The notes beneath the pieces are model-generated. The model had not been told where the DNA came from. It was given only the letters and a program-made list of their open reading frames with translations, and ran no database searches. A DNA stretch of 64,000 nt from AP-15 sp963772965 (GTDB lineage: Bacteria > Pseudomonadota > Alphaproteobacteria > ATCC43930 > CGMCC-115725): the NCBI GenBank assembly GCA_963772965.1, contig CAVYZU010000013.1:124001-188000 (forward strand), given 5' to 3'. A program made the translations under genes and the position numbers. Numbering within the stretch: position 1 is the stretch's first letter; each line of letters starts with the position of its first letter. Positions 9,548 to 18,264 of this stretch are shown piece after piece.

Positions 9548-10505
9548 ATGAGCAGCGACAGCCGAAAAATCCGCTTTGGTCTTTGGTATGATTTCCGTAA
9601 CCCGGCACGGTGGCGCCAGCCCGCCGACCGCCTCTACTGCGAGATCCTCGATCAGATCGCGTGGGGCGAAAACAACGGGTTTGATGATGTCTGGCTGTCC
9701 GAGCATCATTTCATCGAGGATGGCTATCTTCCCTCGATCCTCCCCGCGGCCGCGGGGATGCCGCCCGCACCAACCGGATCCGCATCGCATCGGGTGTGCT
9801 GTTGATGCCTTTTCACAATCCGATCCGCCTTGCCGAGGATATTGCGACCGTGGACGTTTTCTCAGGCGGCCGTTTCGAGCTCGGTGTCGGGATCGGCTTC
9901 AAGCGCGAAGAGTTCACGGGCTTCGGCGTGTCTTCCAAGGCGGCTCGCGCACGGACAAATCGCTCGATATCATGCGCCGCGCTCTTTCGGGCGAAACCGT
10001 CACCTTCAAAAGCGAGTTTTTCGATTTCCAGAACGTCACGGTAACGCCCGAACCTATCCAGACACCGCATCCTCCGATCTGGCTTGGCGGCTTCGGCGAT
10101 GGTTTCACCGTGCCAGGCGCGAACCGAGATGTGTATGACCGCTATCTCGCCGAGCTGAAGAAGGCGAACCGGCCGACGGACAATCTGCGCTTCGCAAGCG
10201 GCTTTTGGTTTCTGATCGTATCCGACGACCCCGAGAAAACCTTTGCCGAGGCAGCCGATCACGTCCTTTATCAGGTCAACAATTACTCGGTATGGCTTGA
10301 GGCCGGCGGCCTTCAGCCTCTCGCGCCACACCTCAATGATCGAGAAGCACTGAAGCAATGCGGATTGCCGCAGGTAGTCGATCCCGACACGGCGATACGC
10401 ATGATCCGCGACTTAGCGGACAATGTGCCGATCACCCACTTCTACTCCTGGACGCTGCCACCCGGGCTGCCGCCACGCTGGGCGCAAACTCACCTGGCGA
10501 AATAA
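9548..10505 (+). pseudogene. Luciferase-like flavin monooxygenase, frameshifted and 3'-truncated
   Basis: The pieces of a LLM-class flavin-dependent monooxygenase can be read in three frames. First comes IRFGLWYDFRNPARWRQP with LSEHHFIEDGYLPS. From about 9757 a second frame reads RIASGVLLMPFHNPIRLAED and GGRFELGVGIGFKREEF. From about 9945 a third reads KSLDIMRRALSGETVTF to the end. The first break is explained by one missing G in a G run. Between WLGGFGD and GFTVPGANRD roughly a dozen residues usual in the family seem absent, an in-frame deletion. The product also stops early at RWAQTHLAK, just where the antisense CoA-transferase remnant begins. The start ATG 9548 has a strong AGGAGAGG ahead. 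It is non-functional as read. Confidence 0.78.
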
Positions 10506-10748
10506 TTCCTTGCCGCGACCGGTCTTCAGATTGAGGGTCAGACTGCGCTTGTTGGCGTTGAACAGCAGAAAGAAAAGGCTGTCGCTGTCGGCGCGGTCGC
10601 GCATGTTGCGGCGCGCGACGTCGCCGCCCCGCGGTTCCTCCAATTTGATCACATCAGCGCCGAGGAATGCCAAGATCTGGGCGCAGGCAGGGCCCGCTTG
10701 GTTGTGCGTCATATCGATGATGCGAATGCCCGCGAGCGCCTGACTCAT
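10495..10748 (-). pseudogene. CaiB/BaiF (family III) CoA-transferase, N-terminal fragment
   Basis: Reading leftward from ATG 10748, the first 80 or so residues match family III CoA-transferases: LAGIRIIDMTHNQAGPACAQ, FLGADVIKLEEPRGGD, and SLFFLLFNANKRSLTLNLKT. Full-length members have about 400 residues and need a catalytic aspartate further on. Here the likeness ends at GKELF near 10500, where the sequence becomes the tail of the luciferase-like gene on the other strand. The frame then runs on without likeness to 10413. It is a truncated remnant, probably left by a rearrangement or joined by misassembly. The start region (LAGIRIIDMTH) is well kept. Confidence 0.72.
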
Positions 10749-10960
10749 ATTTACTTCCAAGATCGGGGCGTGCCGGCGAGCGTAGCGCCGGTCGGCTCGG
10801 CAGCCAATGTCGGTGGTAACCACGCCTGCATGCAGGCCATGGCGCGGTTTGGCACGAAACCCCAATCGGTCGTGTTGCTTTCTGAACTCACAATTCGTCA
10901 GCCTTTCGCAGCCGCGGGTCTCCGCCTATCCTGAGTTGGTTCTGAACGGGAGGACGCGGG

Positions 10961-11728
10961 ATGAAACCTTCCCTCGCATTCGCGGCCGTCGCGGCTGTTT
11001 GTTTGCTAAGCGGCGCGGTGCGGGCTGCCGACGTGGAGTTGACCGTGGTTCTTGCCGCCGACGTGTCGCGCAGCGTCGATGACAAAGAGTTCGAATTGCA
11101 GCGTAAAGGTTACTCGGCGGCACTGACCGACCCGCGCGTGCTCAAAGCTATTCAAGCAACAAAGACCAAGGCGATCGGTGTCTGTTTTATCGAATGGTCA
11201 GGAGAGGACGACCAGCAGGTTGTCCTCCCTTGGACCGAGATCCGCGATGAAGAGGATGGCGGCGGGGCGGCGGCGGCAATCTTGAAGGCGCCGCGCTCCT
11301 TTACCGGGCGCACTTCGATCAGCGCTGCGATCGACTACGCGATGAAGTATTTCGCGCAGGCAAAGTGGCCGGCGAGCCGCCGTGTCATCGATGTTTCGGG
11401 TGACGGCACCAGCAATTCAGGCCGCCCGATCACCGAGGCGCGCGACCAGGCCGTTGCCGCCGGGGTCACGATCAATGGGCTCGCGATCATCAACGACCAG
11501 CCCAATTTGGGATATTCCTCGCACACCCATCCACCCGGCGGGCTGCCCAATTATTACCAGCAGAATGTCGTTGCTGGGCCCGGCGCGTTCCTGATTGTCG
11601 TTAAGGATTTCAACTCGTTCGCCGATGCGATGGCCAATAAGCTGGCGAAGGAGATCAATGTCGCCGGCGACAAGAGCCAACAGCCCGCCGCGGCGCAGGG
11701 TGAACAATTGTCCGAACTGCCGCCCTGA
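10961..11728 (+). CDS. Secreted DUF1194 (von Willebrand A-like) protein
   Basis: A 255-residue exported protein. A signal peptide covers about residues 1-22 (hydrophobic AFAAVAAVCLLSGAV, cleavage after VRA). The mature part is a DUF1194 domain, a vWA-like fold with the DXSXS metal-site motif DVSRS at residues 34-38, then GVCFIEWSGEDDQQ and RVIDVSGDGTSNSG. Its role is unknown; vWA-like folds usually bind protein partners through a metal ion in the periplasm. The C-terminus is rich in Q, A and E. The start ATG 10961 follows GGGAGGACGCGGG. It lies alone, downstream of the pseudogene junction and convergent with aspS. Confidence 0.88.
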   Translation: MKPSLAFAAVAAVCLLSGAVRAADVELTVVLAADVSRSVDDKEFELQRKGYSAALTDPRVLKAIQATKTKAIGVCFIEWSGEDDQQVVLPWTEIRDEEDGGGAAAAILKAPRSFTGRTSISAAIDYAMKYFAQAKWPASRRVIDVSGDGTSNSGRPITEARDQAVAAGVTINGLAIINDQPNLGYSSHTHPPGGLPNYYQQNVVAGPGAFLIVVKDFNSFADAMANKLAKEINVAGDKSQQPAAAQGEQLSELPP

Positions 11729-11752
11729 TTGCGCCGCCGCGCCTTCGCTATG

Positions 11753-11857
11753 CTATAAGCCGCTCAACGTGCTGTAGGCAGAGAACGCCGTCCACATAAC
11801 AAAAACAGCAATCCCGCTCCAATAGAACAAACGGAACCCCGTATCTCTTAATCGCAT
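11753..11857 (-). CDS. Possible 34-residue single-span membrane protein
   Basis: On the minus strand between two convergent genes there is a short frame starting at ATG 11857, preceded at 8 bases by GAGGGGG. The product begins MRLRDTGFRLFYWSGIAVFV and continues through MWTAFSAYSTLSGL to a TAG. It has basic residues at the N-terminus and one hydrophobic helix of about 20 residues, the pattern of small inner-membrane proteins. I recognise no family. The DNA around it is more AT-rich than its neighbours. It could be real or chance; the good ribosome site and the positive-inside pattern favour a real gene. Confidence 0.45.
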   Translation of the reverse strand: MRLRDTGFRLFYWSGIAVFVMWTAFSAYSTLSGL

Positions 11858-12014
11858 CGCTGACGCCCCCTCAACGATCATCAAGTACTAACGACTATAG
11901 GACGTCTTTAGCCCAATCTTCCCCAGCGTCACAATTGTGGCCCCACCCCTGATAAACTCTGCTGCAATTGAGGCAATAAAACCGCTCGGGAAGGTGCGGC
12001 GGGCGAATCGAGGT

Positions 12015-13802
12015 TCAGCGCGGCGACTTTTCGGACGGCGGCACGACTCGCAGGTGGAGTTCGCGAAGACGTTCGGGCGGGACCTCAGCCGGCGCCTGCA
12101 TCAACAGGTCTTGCGCCTGCTGGTTCATCGGAAACGCGACCACTTCGCGGATGTTTGGGGTGTCCGCCAGCAACATGACGATGCGGTCGATGCCGGGAGC
12201 TGACCCGCCGTGCGGCGGCGCCCCGTACTTGAAGGCATTGAGCATGCCGGCAAAGCGGGCCTCGACCTCGCCGGCGCTGTAGCCGGCGATCGCGAACGCC
12301 TTATACATGATGTCAGGCCGGTGGTTGCGGATCGCACCCGAGGACAGCTCGACCCCGTTGCAGACGATGTCGTACTGATAGGCAATAATGTCGAGCGGAT
12401 CCTGATGTTCGAGTGCGGTAAGCCCGCCCTGCGGCATCGAAAACGGGTTGTGGCTGAAGGCAATCTGCCCGGTCTCTTCGTCCTCTTCGTACATCGGAAA
12501 ATCGACGATCCAGCAAAATTCGAACCCGCCCTCGCGCGTTAAGCCGAGTTCGCGCCCCAGCCGCAATCGCCCGGCAGCAGCAAACGGCACGAACTGACGC
12601 GGCGCCCCGCAGACAAAAAACACCGCGTCGCCATCAGCAAGACCGAGTTCGCACCGTAGCGATTCAGTCACCTCCGAGCCCAGATTGCGGGCGACCGGCC
12701 CCGCCCCCTCGCCATTGCGGAAGAAAATGTAGGCGAGCCCGGGCTGGCCCTCGGCTTGCGCCCAGGAATTCATCTGGTCGCAAAAGGCACGGCTGCCGCC
12801 GGTCGGCGCTGGGATCGCCCAGACGCGGATGTCGGGATCGCTCTCGATCAGATTGGCGAACACCTTGAAACCCGAACCACGAAAATGCGGGGTGACATCG
12901 CGCATCTCGATCGGATTGCGCAAATCGGGCTTGTCGCTGCCATAGCGCTGGATCGCGTCCCGATAGGCAATCCGCGGGAACGGCGGCGGCGTCACCGAGC
13001 GGCCGTCGCCAAACTCCTCAAATACGCCATGCAATACGGGCTCGATCGCGGCAAACACGTCCTCCTGCGTGACGTAGGACATCTCGAAATCAAGCTGGTA
13101 GAACTCGCCGGGAGAGCGATCCGCGCGGCCGGCCTCGTCACGAAAACACGGGGCGATCTGAAAGTAACGGTCGAACCCGGCGACCATCAGCAATTGCTTG
13201 AATTGCTGCGGCGCCTGCGGCAGCGCATAGAACTTGCCGGGATGCAGCCGGCTCGGCACCAGATAGTCGCGCGCCCCCTCGGGTGAACTCGCGGTCAAAA
13301 TCGGCGTCTGAAACTCGGTAAAGCCCTGCTCGATCATCCGCCGGCGGATCGAGGCAATGACCTGCGCCCGCAACATGATGTTGGCGTGCATGCGATCCCG
13401 CCGCAGATCGAGAAAGCGGTAGGCGAGCCGCATTTCTTCGGGGTATTCAGCATCGGTATTGACCGGGAACGGCAGCGGATCGGCTTCCGATTGGATCTCG
13501 ATTTCGGCGATTGCGAGCTCGACCTCGCCGGTATCGAGCCTGGGATTGATGGTGTCGGCGGAGCGCGGGGTAACGACGCCGGTCAGGGTCACGACACTTT
13601 CCAGCCGCAGCGCGTCGGCCTCGGCGAACAGCGGCGATGAGGCGTCGATCACGCACTGCGTCACGCCGTGATGGTCGCGCAGGTCGACGAATAGCAGATG
13701 GCCGTGGTCGCGTTTGCGATGCACCCAACCCGACAACCGGGCCGGGCGCCCGGCGTCGGCAAGGCGCAGCTCGCCGCAAGTATGGCTCCGATAGGCGTGC
13801 AT
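12015..13802 (-). CDS. aspS: Aspartyl-tRNA synthetase
   Basis: A 595-residue class II synthetase that charges tRNA with aspartate. The N-terminal OB-fold anticodon domain (HTCGELRLADAG, LSGWVHRKRDHG), the motif 2 block (FRDEAGRADRSPGEFYQLDFEMS), the bacterial GAD insertion domain in the middle, and motif 3 (APGIDRIVMLL) are all present. The C-terminus AFPMNQQAQDLLMQAP is typical of bacterial AspRS. I start at ATG 13802 because MHAYRSHTCGEL matches the usual N-terminus; the frame is open upstream to 13844. In many Alphaproteobacteria AspRS is non-discriminating and also makes Asp-tRNA(Asn) for the GatCAB route; that cannot be decided here. It is divergent from the YfgM-like gene. Confidence 0.97.
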   Translation of the reverse strand: MHAYRSHTCGELRLADAGRPARLSGWVHRKRDHGHLLFVDLRDHHGVTQCVIDASSPLFAEADALRLESVVTLTGVVTPRSADTINPRLDTGEVELAIAEIEIQSEADPLPFPVNTDAEYPEEMRLAYRFLDLRRDRMHANIMLRAQVIASIRRRMIEQGFTEFQTPILTASSPEGARDYLVPSRLHPGKFYALPQAPQQFKQLLMVAGFDRYFQIAPCFRDEAGRADRSPGEFYQLDFEMSYVTQEDVFAAIEPVLHGVFEEFGDGRSVTPPPFPRIAYRDAIQRYGSDKPDLRNPIEMRDVTPHFRGSGFKVFANLIESDPDIRVWAIPAPTGGSRAFCDQMNSWAQAEGQPGLAYIFFRNGEGAGPVARNLGSEVTESLRCELGLADGDAVFFVCGAPRQFVPFAAAGRLRLGRELGLTREGGFEFCWIVDFPMYEEDEETGQIAFSHNPFSMPQGGLTALEHQDPLDIIAYQYDIVCNGVELSSGAIRNHRPDIMYKAFAIAGYSAGEVEARFAGMLNAFKYGAPPHGGSAPGIDRIVMLLADTPNIREVVAFPMNQQAQDLLMQAPAEVPPERLRELHLRVVPPSEKSPR

Positions 13803-13983
13803 CAGCGACAAATAGTCCGCTACGGTTTGGAAACGAGGGTACACGGCACGGAAACCGAAAGGTTGTCAAGGCGAGCCCTAGCACCGCATCGTGCCGAAAT
13901 GAGGAGGGCGGTCGGAATTTGCCTCTCTTCGGGCGAGCGGATATGGTAGGCGCTTTACGCCGATTGCTGGCTGGGACAAGTAC

Positions 13984-14626
13984 GTGAGCGACATCTTCCG
14001 CGAGATCGACGAGGAGCTTCGTCGCGACAATCTGCTGAAGCTATGGTCGCAGTATGGGCGGTACATCATTGCGGTCGCTGTTGCGGCGCTGATTGTCGCC
14101 GGGGGGGTTGCAGCGTGGCGCGCCCATCAGCTCTCCGAACGGCAGGCGCAATCGGCACGGTTTAGCAGCGCGCTGGCGCTGGCCCGGGCTGGCAAAACCA
14201 GCGACGCTGCTACGATATTTGCGACGGTCGCCAAAGAAGGCGGCGGTTATGCCGCGCTTGCGTCGTTTGAAGAAGCGGCTGTGCTGGCAAAATCCGGTGA
14301 TCACAAAAAGGCGGCGGCGGCCTATCTGCGTATCTCCCAAGAAAACAATGTCACCCCACCGTTTCGAGGGCTGGCGGAGCTGCTTTCGGTGATGCAGAAC
14401 GCCCCCGATGCCGATCCTAAGACGACGATCTCCAGGCTGGCGCCGTTGACCGCAGCCGGCAATCCGTGGCGTCCGACGGCGCTTGAGCTGACCGCGACCG
14501 CCGAGCTTAAACTCGGCAACAAGAAAGCGGCACTGGAGACTTACAAGAACTCTTGCCGACGACCTGGCGACACCGCGCGATCTGCGCGCTCGCGCGGCGG
14601 AGATGGCTACCGCACTCGCCCCGTAA
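13984..14626 (+). CDS. YfgM-like membrane-anchored TPR protein (frameshift near the end)
   Basis: Encodes a tetratricopeptide-like protein with one membrane anchor (YIIAVAVAALIVAGGVAAWR, about residues 26-45) and a periplasmic helical domain, the family named YfgM/DUF2133. Such proteins act as periplasmic chaperone partners of the Sec translocon, next to the Bam machinery. The start is GTG 13984. The frame runs well to ALETYK. Then an extra base near 14546-14553 throws the reading out; in the next frame it continues LADDLATPRDLRARAAEMAT and stops at 14626, a length typical for the family. If the indel is real, the protein instead runs to 14754 with an unrelated tail. BamB and Der follow closely, a conserved order in this class. 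Confidence 0.85.
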
Positions 14627-14642
14627 CTTCGGTTCAAATCGA

Positions 14643-15956
14643 ATGCTTCGACCGGTTGTCGTCGCGATCCTGCTTGTCGGCTTTACGCTCACAAGTTGCA
14701 GTTGGTTCGCGACCAAGAAACAGCCTCTGCCCGGGGAACGGATTTCTGTCCTAAGCCTCGATCGCCAGCTCAAGCCCGATCCCGAACTCGCAAAAGCCGC
14801 GATCAGCTTGCCGAAGCCGGTTGTAAATCCCGACTGGCCCCAACCCGGTGGTTTTCCCAATCACGCAATGCAGCATCTGGCGCTGCCCGGCTCGCTGAGA
14901 CAAGCCTGGAAGGCCAGCGTTGGCGAAGGGTCCTCGCGCTATACCCAAGTTCTCTCTCAGCCGATCGTCGCCGATGGCCGCGTCTATGCGATGGACGGCG
15001 GATCGAAGGTCAGCGCGTTCGACGCCTCGAACGGACAGCTGATCTGGCAAGTCGACGTCCAGCCGTCGGACAACATCGGAAACTCGTTCGGCGGCGGAGT
15101 CGCATTCTGGAAGGACAGACTTTATGTGACGAGTGGCTATGCCCGGGTGCTGGCGCTCGATCCGAAAAACGGCAAAGTGATATGGAAAAGCGGCGTCTCC
15201 GCGCCGATCCGCAGCGGCCCGACCGTGGCCGATGGACGCGTCTACGCCGTGACTGTCGAAAACGAGCTGGTGACGCTGGCGGCCGATGATGGACGGCGGT
15301 TGTGGAGCCATAACGGCATTCCGGAGACCGCGGGACTGGTCGGCAGCGCCAACCCTGCGGTGGAAGGCGAAGTCGTGGTCGTGGGGTATTCTTCGGGGGA
15401 GATTTATGCTCTGACGGTGGAAAACGGGCGGCCGCTCTGGTCCGACAGTCTCACCTCGATACGCACCGTCGACGCGGTTTCGGCATTGGCCGATATCCGC
15501 GGCCGCCCGGTAATCGATCGCGGCCGCGTTTTTGCGATCAGCCACAGCGGCCGAATGATCGCGACCGATTTGCGCAGCGGCGAGCGGGTTTGGGAGCAAG
15601 ACATCGGATCGAGCCATGGCCCGTGGGTCGCCGGCGACTATGTCTACGTGGTGTCTAACGATGACGAGCTTATTTGCCTAACTCGCAACGATGGCAAGGT
15701 ACGATGGCTGCGCCAGCTGCCGCGCTACGAGAACGAAAAGGATAAAGATGGCCCGATCTCATGGGCTGGCCCGGTGCTAGGCGGGGATCGGCTGATCGTG
15801 CTGTCCTCCAACGGGCAGGCGCTATCCATCTCACCCTATACCGGGGCGCCGCTGGGGCGGCAAGAAATGCCCGGCAATGCCTATGTCGACCCGGTAATCG
15901 CTAACAATACGCTCTATATCCTGACCGATAACGGCGAGCTTTCAGCCTATCGCTGA
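14643..15956 (+). CDS. bamB: Outer membrane assembly lipoprotein BamB (PQQ-like beta-propeller)
   Basis: A 437-residue lipoprotein. The N-terminus has a lipoprotein signal (VVVAILLVGFTLTSCS), with the lipidated cysteine in the LTSC lipobox at about residue 19. The rest is a string of PQQ-type beta-propeller blades (for example YAMDGGSKVSAFDASNGQLI, VLALDPKNGKVIWKS, IYALTVENGRPLW). BamB is an accessory part of the BAM complex that inserts beta-barrel proteins in the outer membrane. The frame is open upstream, but ATG 14643 is the only start that gives a proper lipoprotein signal. It follows the YfgM-like gene by 16 bases and precedes der by 30 bases, so these three probably form one operon. 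Confidence 0.93.
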   Translation: MLRPVVVAILLVGFTLTSCSWFATKKQPLPGERISVLSLDRQLKPDPELAKAAISLPKPVVNPDWPQPGGFPNHAMQHLALPGSLRQAWKASVGEGSSRYTQVLSQPIVADGRVYAMDGGSKVSAFDASNGQLIWQVDVQPSDNIGNSFGGGVAFWKDRLYVTSGYARVLALDPKNGKVIWKSGVSAPIRSGPTVADGRVYAVTVENELVTLAADDGRRLWSHNGIPETAGLVGSANPAVEGEVVVVGYSSGEIYALTVENGRPLWSDSLTSIRTVDAVSALADIRGRPVIDRGRVFAISHSGRMIATDLRSGERVWEQDIGSSHGPWVAGDYVYVVSNDDELICLTRNDGKVRWLRQLPRYENEKDKDGPISWAGPVLGGDRLIVLSSNGQALSISPYTGAPLGRQEMPGNAYVDPVIANNTLYILTDNGELSAYR

Positions 15957-15986
15957 TTTGTCGCGGATTTTTCGGGGCGTTGTCCG

Positions 15987-17327
15987 ATGAGCTTTGCGGT
16001 CGCCATCCTCGGCCGGCCGAATGTCGGAAAGTCGACATTGTTCAACCGCCTCGTCGGCAGTCGAGCGGCACTTGTCGACGACACGCCGGGGCTGACCCGA
16101 GACCGCCGCGAGGGCGCAGCCCGGATCGCCGATCTCAACTTTCGCGCGATAGACACCGCCGGGCTCGAAGAAGCCGCACCAGCTTCACTTGCCGGACGGA
16201 TGCAGGCGCAGACCGAGCGGGCGCTGGCCGACGCAGACGTGGCCTTGCTCGTCATCGACGCGCGCGAAGGGATCAATGAAGACGACCGCCACTTCGCCGA
16301 TTGGTTGCGGCGATCGGGCAAACCGGTGGTGCTGGTCGCAAACAAGACCGAAGGTCGCGCCACCTTGTCCGGTGTCGGCGAAGCTTATCGGCTCGGTCTC
16401 GGCGATCCGGTGCCGATTTCGGCCGAGCATGGCGAAGGGCTCGCCGGGCTTTACGAAAGGCTGACGCCTTTTTCGCGCGATGCCGAGCCGGATGACGAAG
16501 CCGGGAACACCACCGCAAAGCCGCTGCATCTGGCAATCGTCGGCCGCCCGAATGTCGGCAAATCGACGCTCGTCAATCGCCTGATCGGCGAGGAACGGCT
16601 GCTGACCGGCCCCGAGGCGGGCATCACTCGGGATGCGATCGCGGTCGATTGGGATTGGCGAGGCCGACCGCTTCGTCTGGTCGACACTGCCGGCATGCGC
16701 CGCCGGCCGCGAGTCGAGGGCAAGATTGAACAGCTTTCCGTCGCCGATGCGCTGCGCACGATTCGCTTTGCCGAGACTGTTGTCCTCGTGCTCGATGCGC
16801 TGCAGCCGCTGGAACGGCAGGATCTGACGATCGCCCGGCTTGTCGCCGACGAGGGGCGGGCATTGGTGCTCGCGGCGACCAAATGGGACGCTCTTGCCGA
16901 TCGCGCCGCAGCACTCAAGGGGATCCGCGAACGGCTGCCAATATCTCTGCCGCAATTGCAAGGAGTTCGCTTGGTGACGGTCTCCGGGCTGACCGGCTTT
17001 GGCCTTGACGCGCTGATGGACGCGGTCGCCGCCGCCGATGCGGTGTGGAACCGGCGAATTCCGACACCGGAACTCAACCGCTGGCTCGCGGTTGTTCAGG
17101 CGCGCAATCCGCCGCCGCTGGTAGCCGGCCGCAGGCTGCGCCTGCGCTACATCACACAGGCGAATGTCCGGCCACCGACTTTTGCGCTCTTCGCCTCGAA
17201 GCCGAGCGAGCTGCCGAATTCGTATCGGCGCTATCTCGTGAACGGGCTGCGCGAAGCGTTTGACCTATTCGGTACGCCAATCCGGCTGATGCTTCGCGGT
17301 GGCAAAAATCCGTATGCCGACGGTTGA
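15987..17327 (+). CDS. der: Ribosome biogenesis GTPase Der (EngA)
   Basis: A 446-residue protein with two tandem GTPase domains and a C-terminal KH-like domain, the Der/EngA layout. The first G1 is GRPNVGKSTLFNRLVG with G2/G3 TPGLTRDRREG and DTAGLEEA. The second G1 is GRPNVGKSTLVNRLIGE with DTAGMRRRPRVEG, and its NKxD-like motif is TKWD. The KH-like end reads RLRYITQANVRPPTFALFAS. Der binds the 50S subunit and is needed for its maturation. It follows bamB by 30 bases, as is usual in Alphaproteobacteria. Length and motifs are normal and there is no disruption. Confidence 0.97.
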   Translation: MSFAVAILGRPNVGKSTLFNRLVGSRAALVDDTPGLTRDRREGAARIADLNFRAIDTAGLEEAAPASLAGRMQAQTERALADADVALLVIDAREGINEDDRHFADWLRRSGKPVVLVANKTEGRATLSGVGEAYRLGLGDPVPISAEHGEGLAGLYERLTPFSRDAEPDDEAGNTTAKPLHLAIVGRPNVGKSTLVNRLIGEERLLTGPEAGITRDAIAVDWDWRGRPLRLVDTAGMRRRPRVEGKIEQLSVADALRTIRFAETVVLVLDALQPLERQDLTIARLVADEGRALVLAATKWDALADRAAALKGIRERLPISLPQLQGVRLVTVSGLTGFGLDALMDAVAAADAVWNRRIPTPELNRWLAVVQARNPPPLVAGRRLRLRYITQANVRPPTFALFASKPSELPNSYRRYLVNGLREAFDLFGTPIRLMLRGGKNPYADG

Positions 17328-17437
17328 TTCACGACTCGCGTCATTTGCCTAGCATGAGGGCGCTTTTTTGACGTGAGGGTTGCACCGGCCTTGTGCTTCG
17401 TATTTGCTATGCTCGGCGATCGGTCAGGGAGCAAAAA

Positions 17438-17842
17438 ATGCTAAGGATAAGGACAATTTTGGTTTTGGCGCTGCTGGGAGCTGTGGCATTGCCCGCCTAC
17501 GGCCAGACGGCGGCCACTCGATCCCCCGCCGCTACCGTCTCTCCTTCTGCTGGGGCTGTCGCGCACGCTGGCGCGGCTCCGTCCCAACCGGCTTTGGCCA
17601 GCGGCCAATTCTCGTCCGAACAAGCGGCCAAGACACATTGTCCCGGAGACACGATAGTCTGGGCGAATCTCGCCGGTTCCAAAGCCTATCACACCAGCAG
17701 CGACCGGTATTTTGGCAAGACCAAGCACGGCGCCTATATGTGCCAAAAGGAAGCCGAGCAGGCTGGGTTCCACGCCCCCGGCGCACGCGCCAGCAAAACT
17801 GCAACAAAAACCACGAATAGTAAGCCAGCGACCACTAAGTGA
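17438..17842 (+). CDS. Small secreted protein with a CPGD...YMCxxEA motif
   Basis: A 134-residue exported protein. The signal peptide is ILVLALLGAVALPAYG with cleavage near YGQ (about residue 22). A low-complexity Ala/Ser/Pro segment follows, then a compact domain with two conserved cysteines: CPGDTIVWANLAGSKAYH and YGKTKxGAYMC-like sequence (YFGKTKHGAYMCQKEAEQAG). The end is Lys/Thr-rich. This two-cysteine domain recurs in small periplasmic proteins of Proteobacteria; its function is unknown. ATG 17438 has a CAGGGAG ribosome site. It is separated from der by 110 bases, and the YidB-like gene begins 10 bases after its stop, so these two are probably co-transcribed. Confidence 0.75.
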   Translation: MLRIRTILVLALLGAVALPAYGQTAATRSPAATVSPSAGAVAHAGAAPSQPALASGQFSSEQAAKTHCPGDTIVWANLAGSKAYHTSSDRYFGKTKHGAYMCQKEAEQAGFHAPGARASKTATKTTNSKPATTK

Positions 17843-17852
17843 GGACTGACCG

Positions 17853-18257
17853 ATGAGCTTATTCGACACGATTGGCTCACTGCTCGGGAAAAGCGGCGAT
17901 GGGTCGGCAAGCGTGCCGGAAGCGTTGCTCGCGGCCGTGGGAAATCAGGAGGGCGGCCTTGGCGGGTTGGTTCAAAAATTCGAGTCTGCCGGATTGGGCG
18001 ACACGATCTCGTCCTGGATTGGCACCGGCGAAAACCAGGGCGTGTCCCCGGACGCGCTGCACGGCATCCTGGGTTCGGATCTCGTCCAACAGATCGCAGC
18101 TAAGACAGGCTTGCCGGTCGAGCAGTTGCTGCCGCAGATCGCCCAACATCTGCCCCAGCTTGTCGACGGCATGACACCGAATGGTGAGGTGCCGTCGGGC
18201 GGCGGTCTTCTCGATGCCGGTCTTGCCTTTCTCAAAGGCCGGATGGGATCAAGCTGA
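17853..18257 (+). CDS. YidB/DUF937-family protein
   Basis: A 134-residue cytoplasmic protein of the YidB (DUF937) family. The N-terminus MSLFDTIGSLLGK and the block GLGDTISSWIGTGENQGVSP are family signatures, followed by LHGILGSDLVQQIAAKTGLP and a C-terminal Gly-rich region ending FLKGRMG. The family is widespread and of unknown function; E. coli YidB is similar. It starts at ATG 17853 with GAGGACTGACCG upstream, 10 bases after the previous gene, and converges with the SDR gene 7 bases after its stop. Confidence 0.88.
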   Translation: MSLFDTIGSLLGKSGDGSASVPEALLAAVGNQEGGLGGLVQKFESAGLGDTISSWIGTGENQGVSPDALHGILGSDLVQQIAAKTGLPVEQLLPQIAQHLPQLVDGMTPNGEVPSGGGLLDAGLAFLKGRMGSS

Positions 18258-18264
18258 GGCTGGG

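Noticed and set aside
14625..14645. GGTTCAAATC resembling a tRNA T-arm
   Set aside because: No acceptor, D or anticodon arm can be folded around it, and it lies between the YfgM-like and bamB genes where coding evidence is strong.
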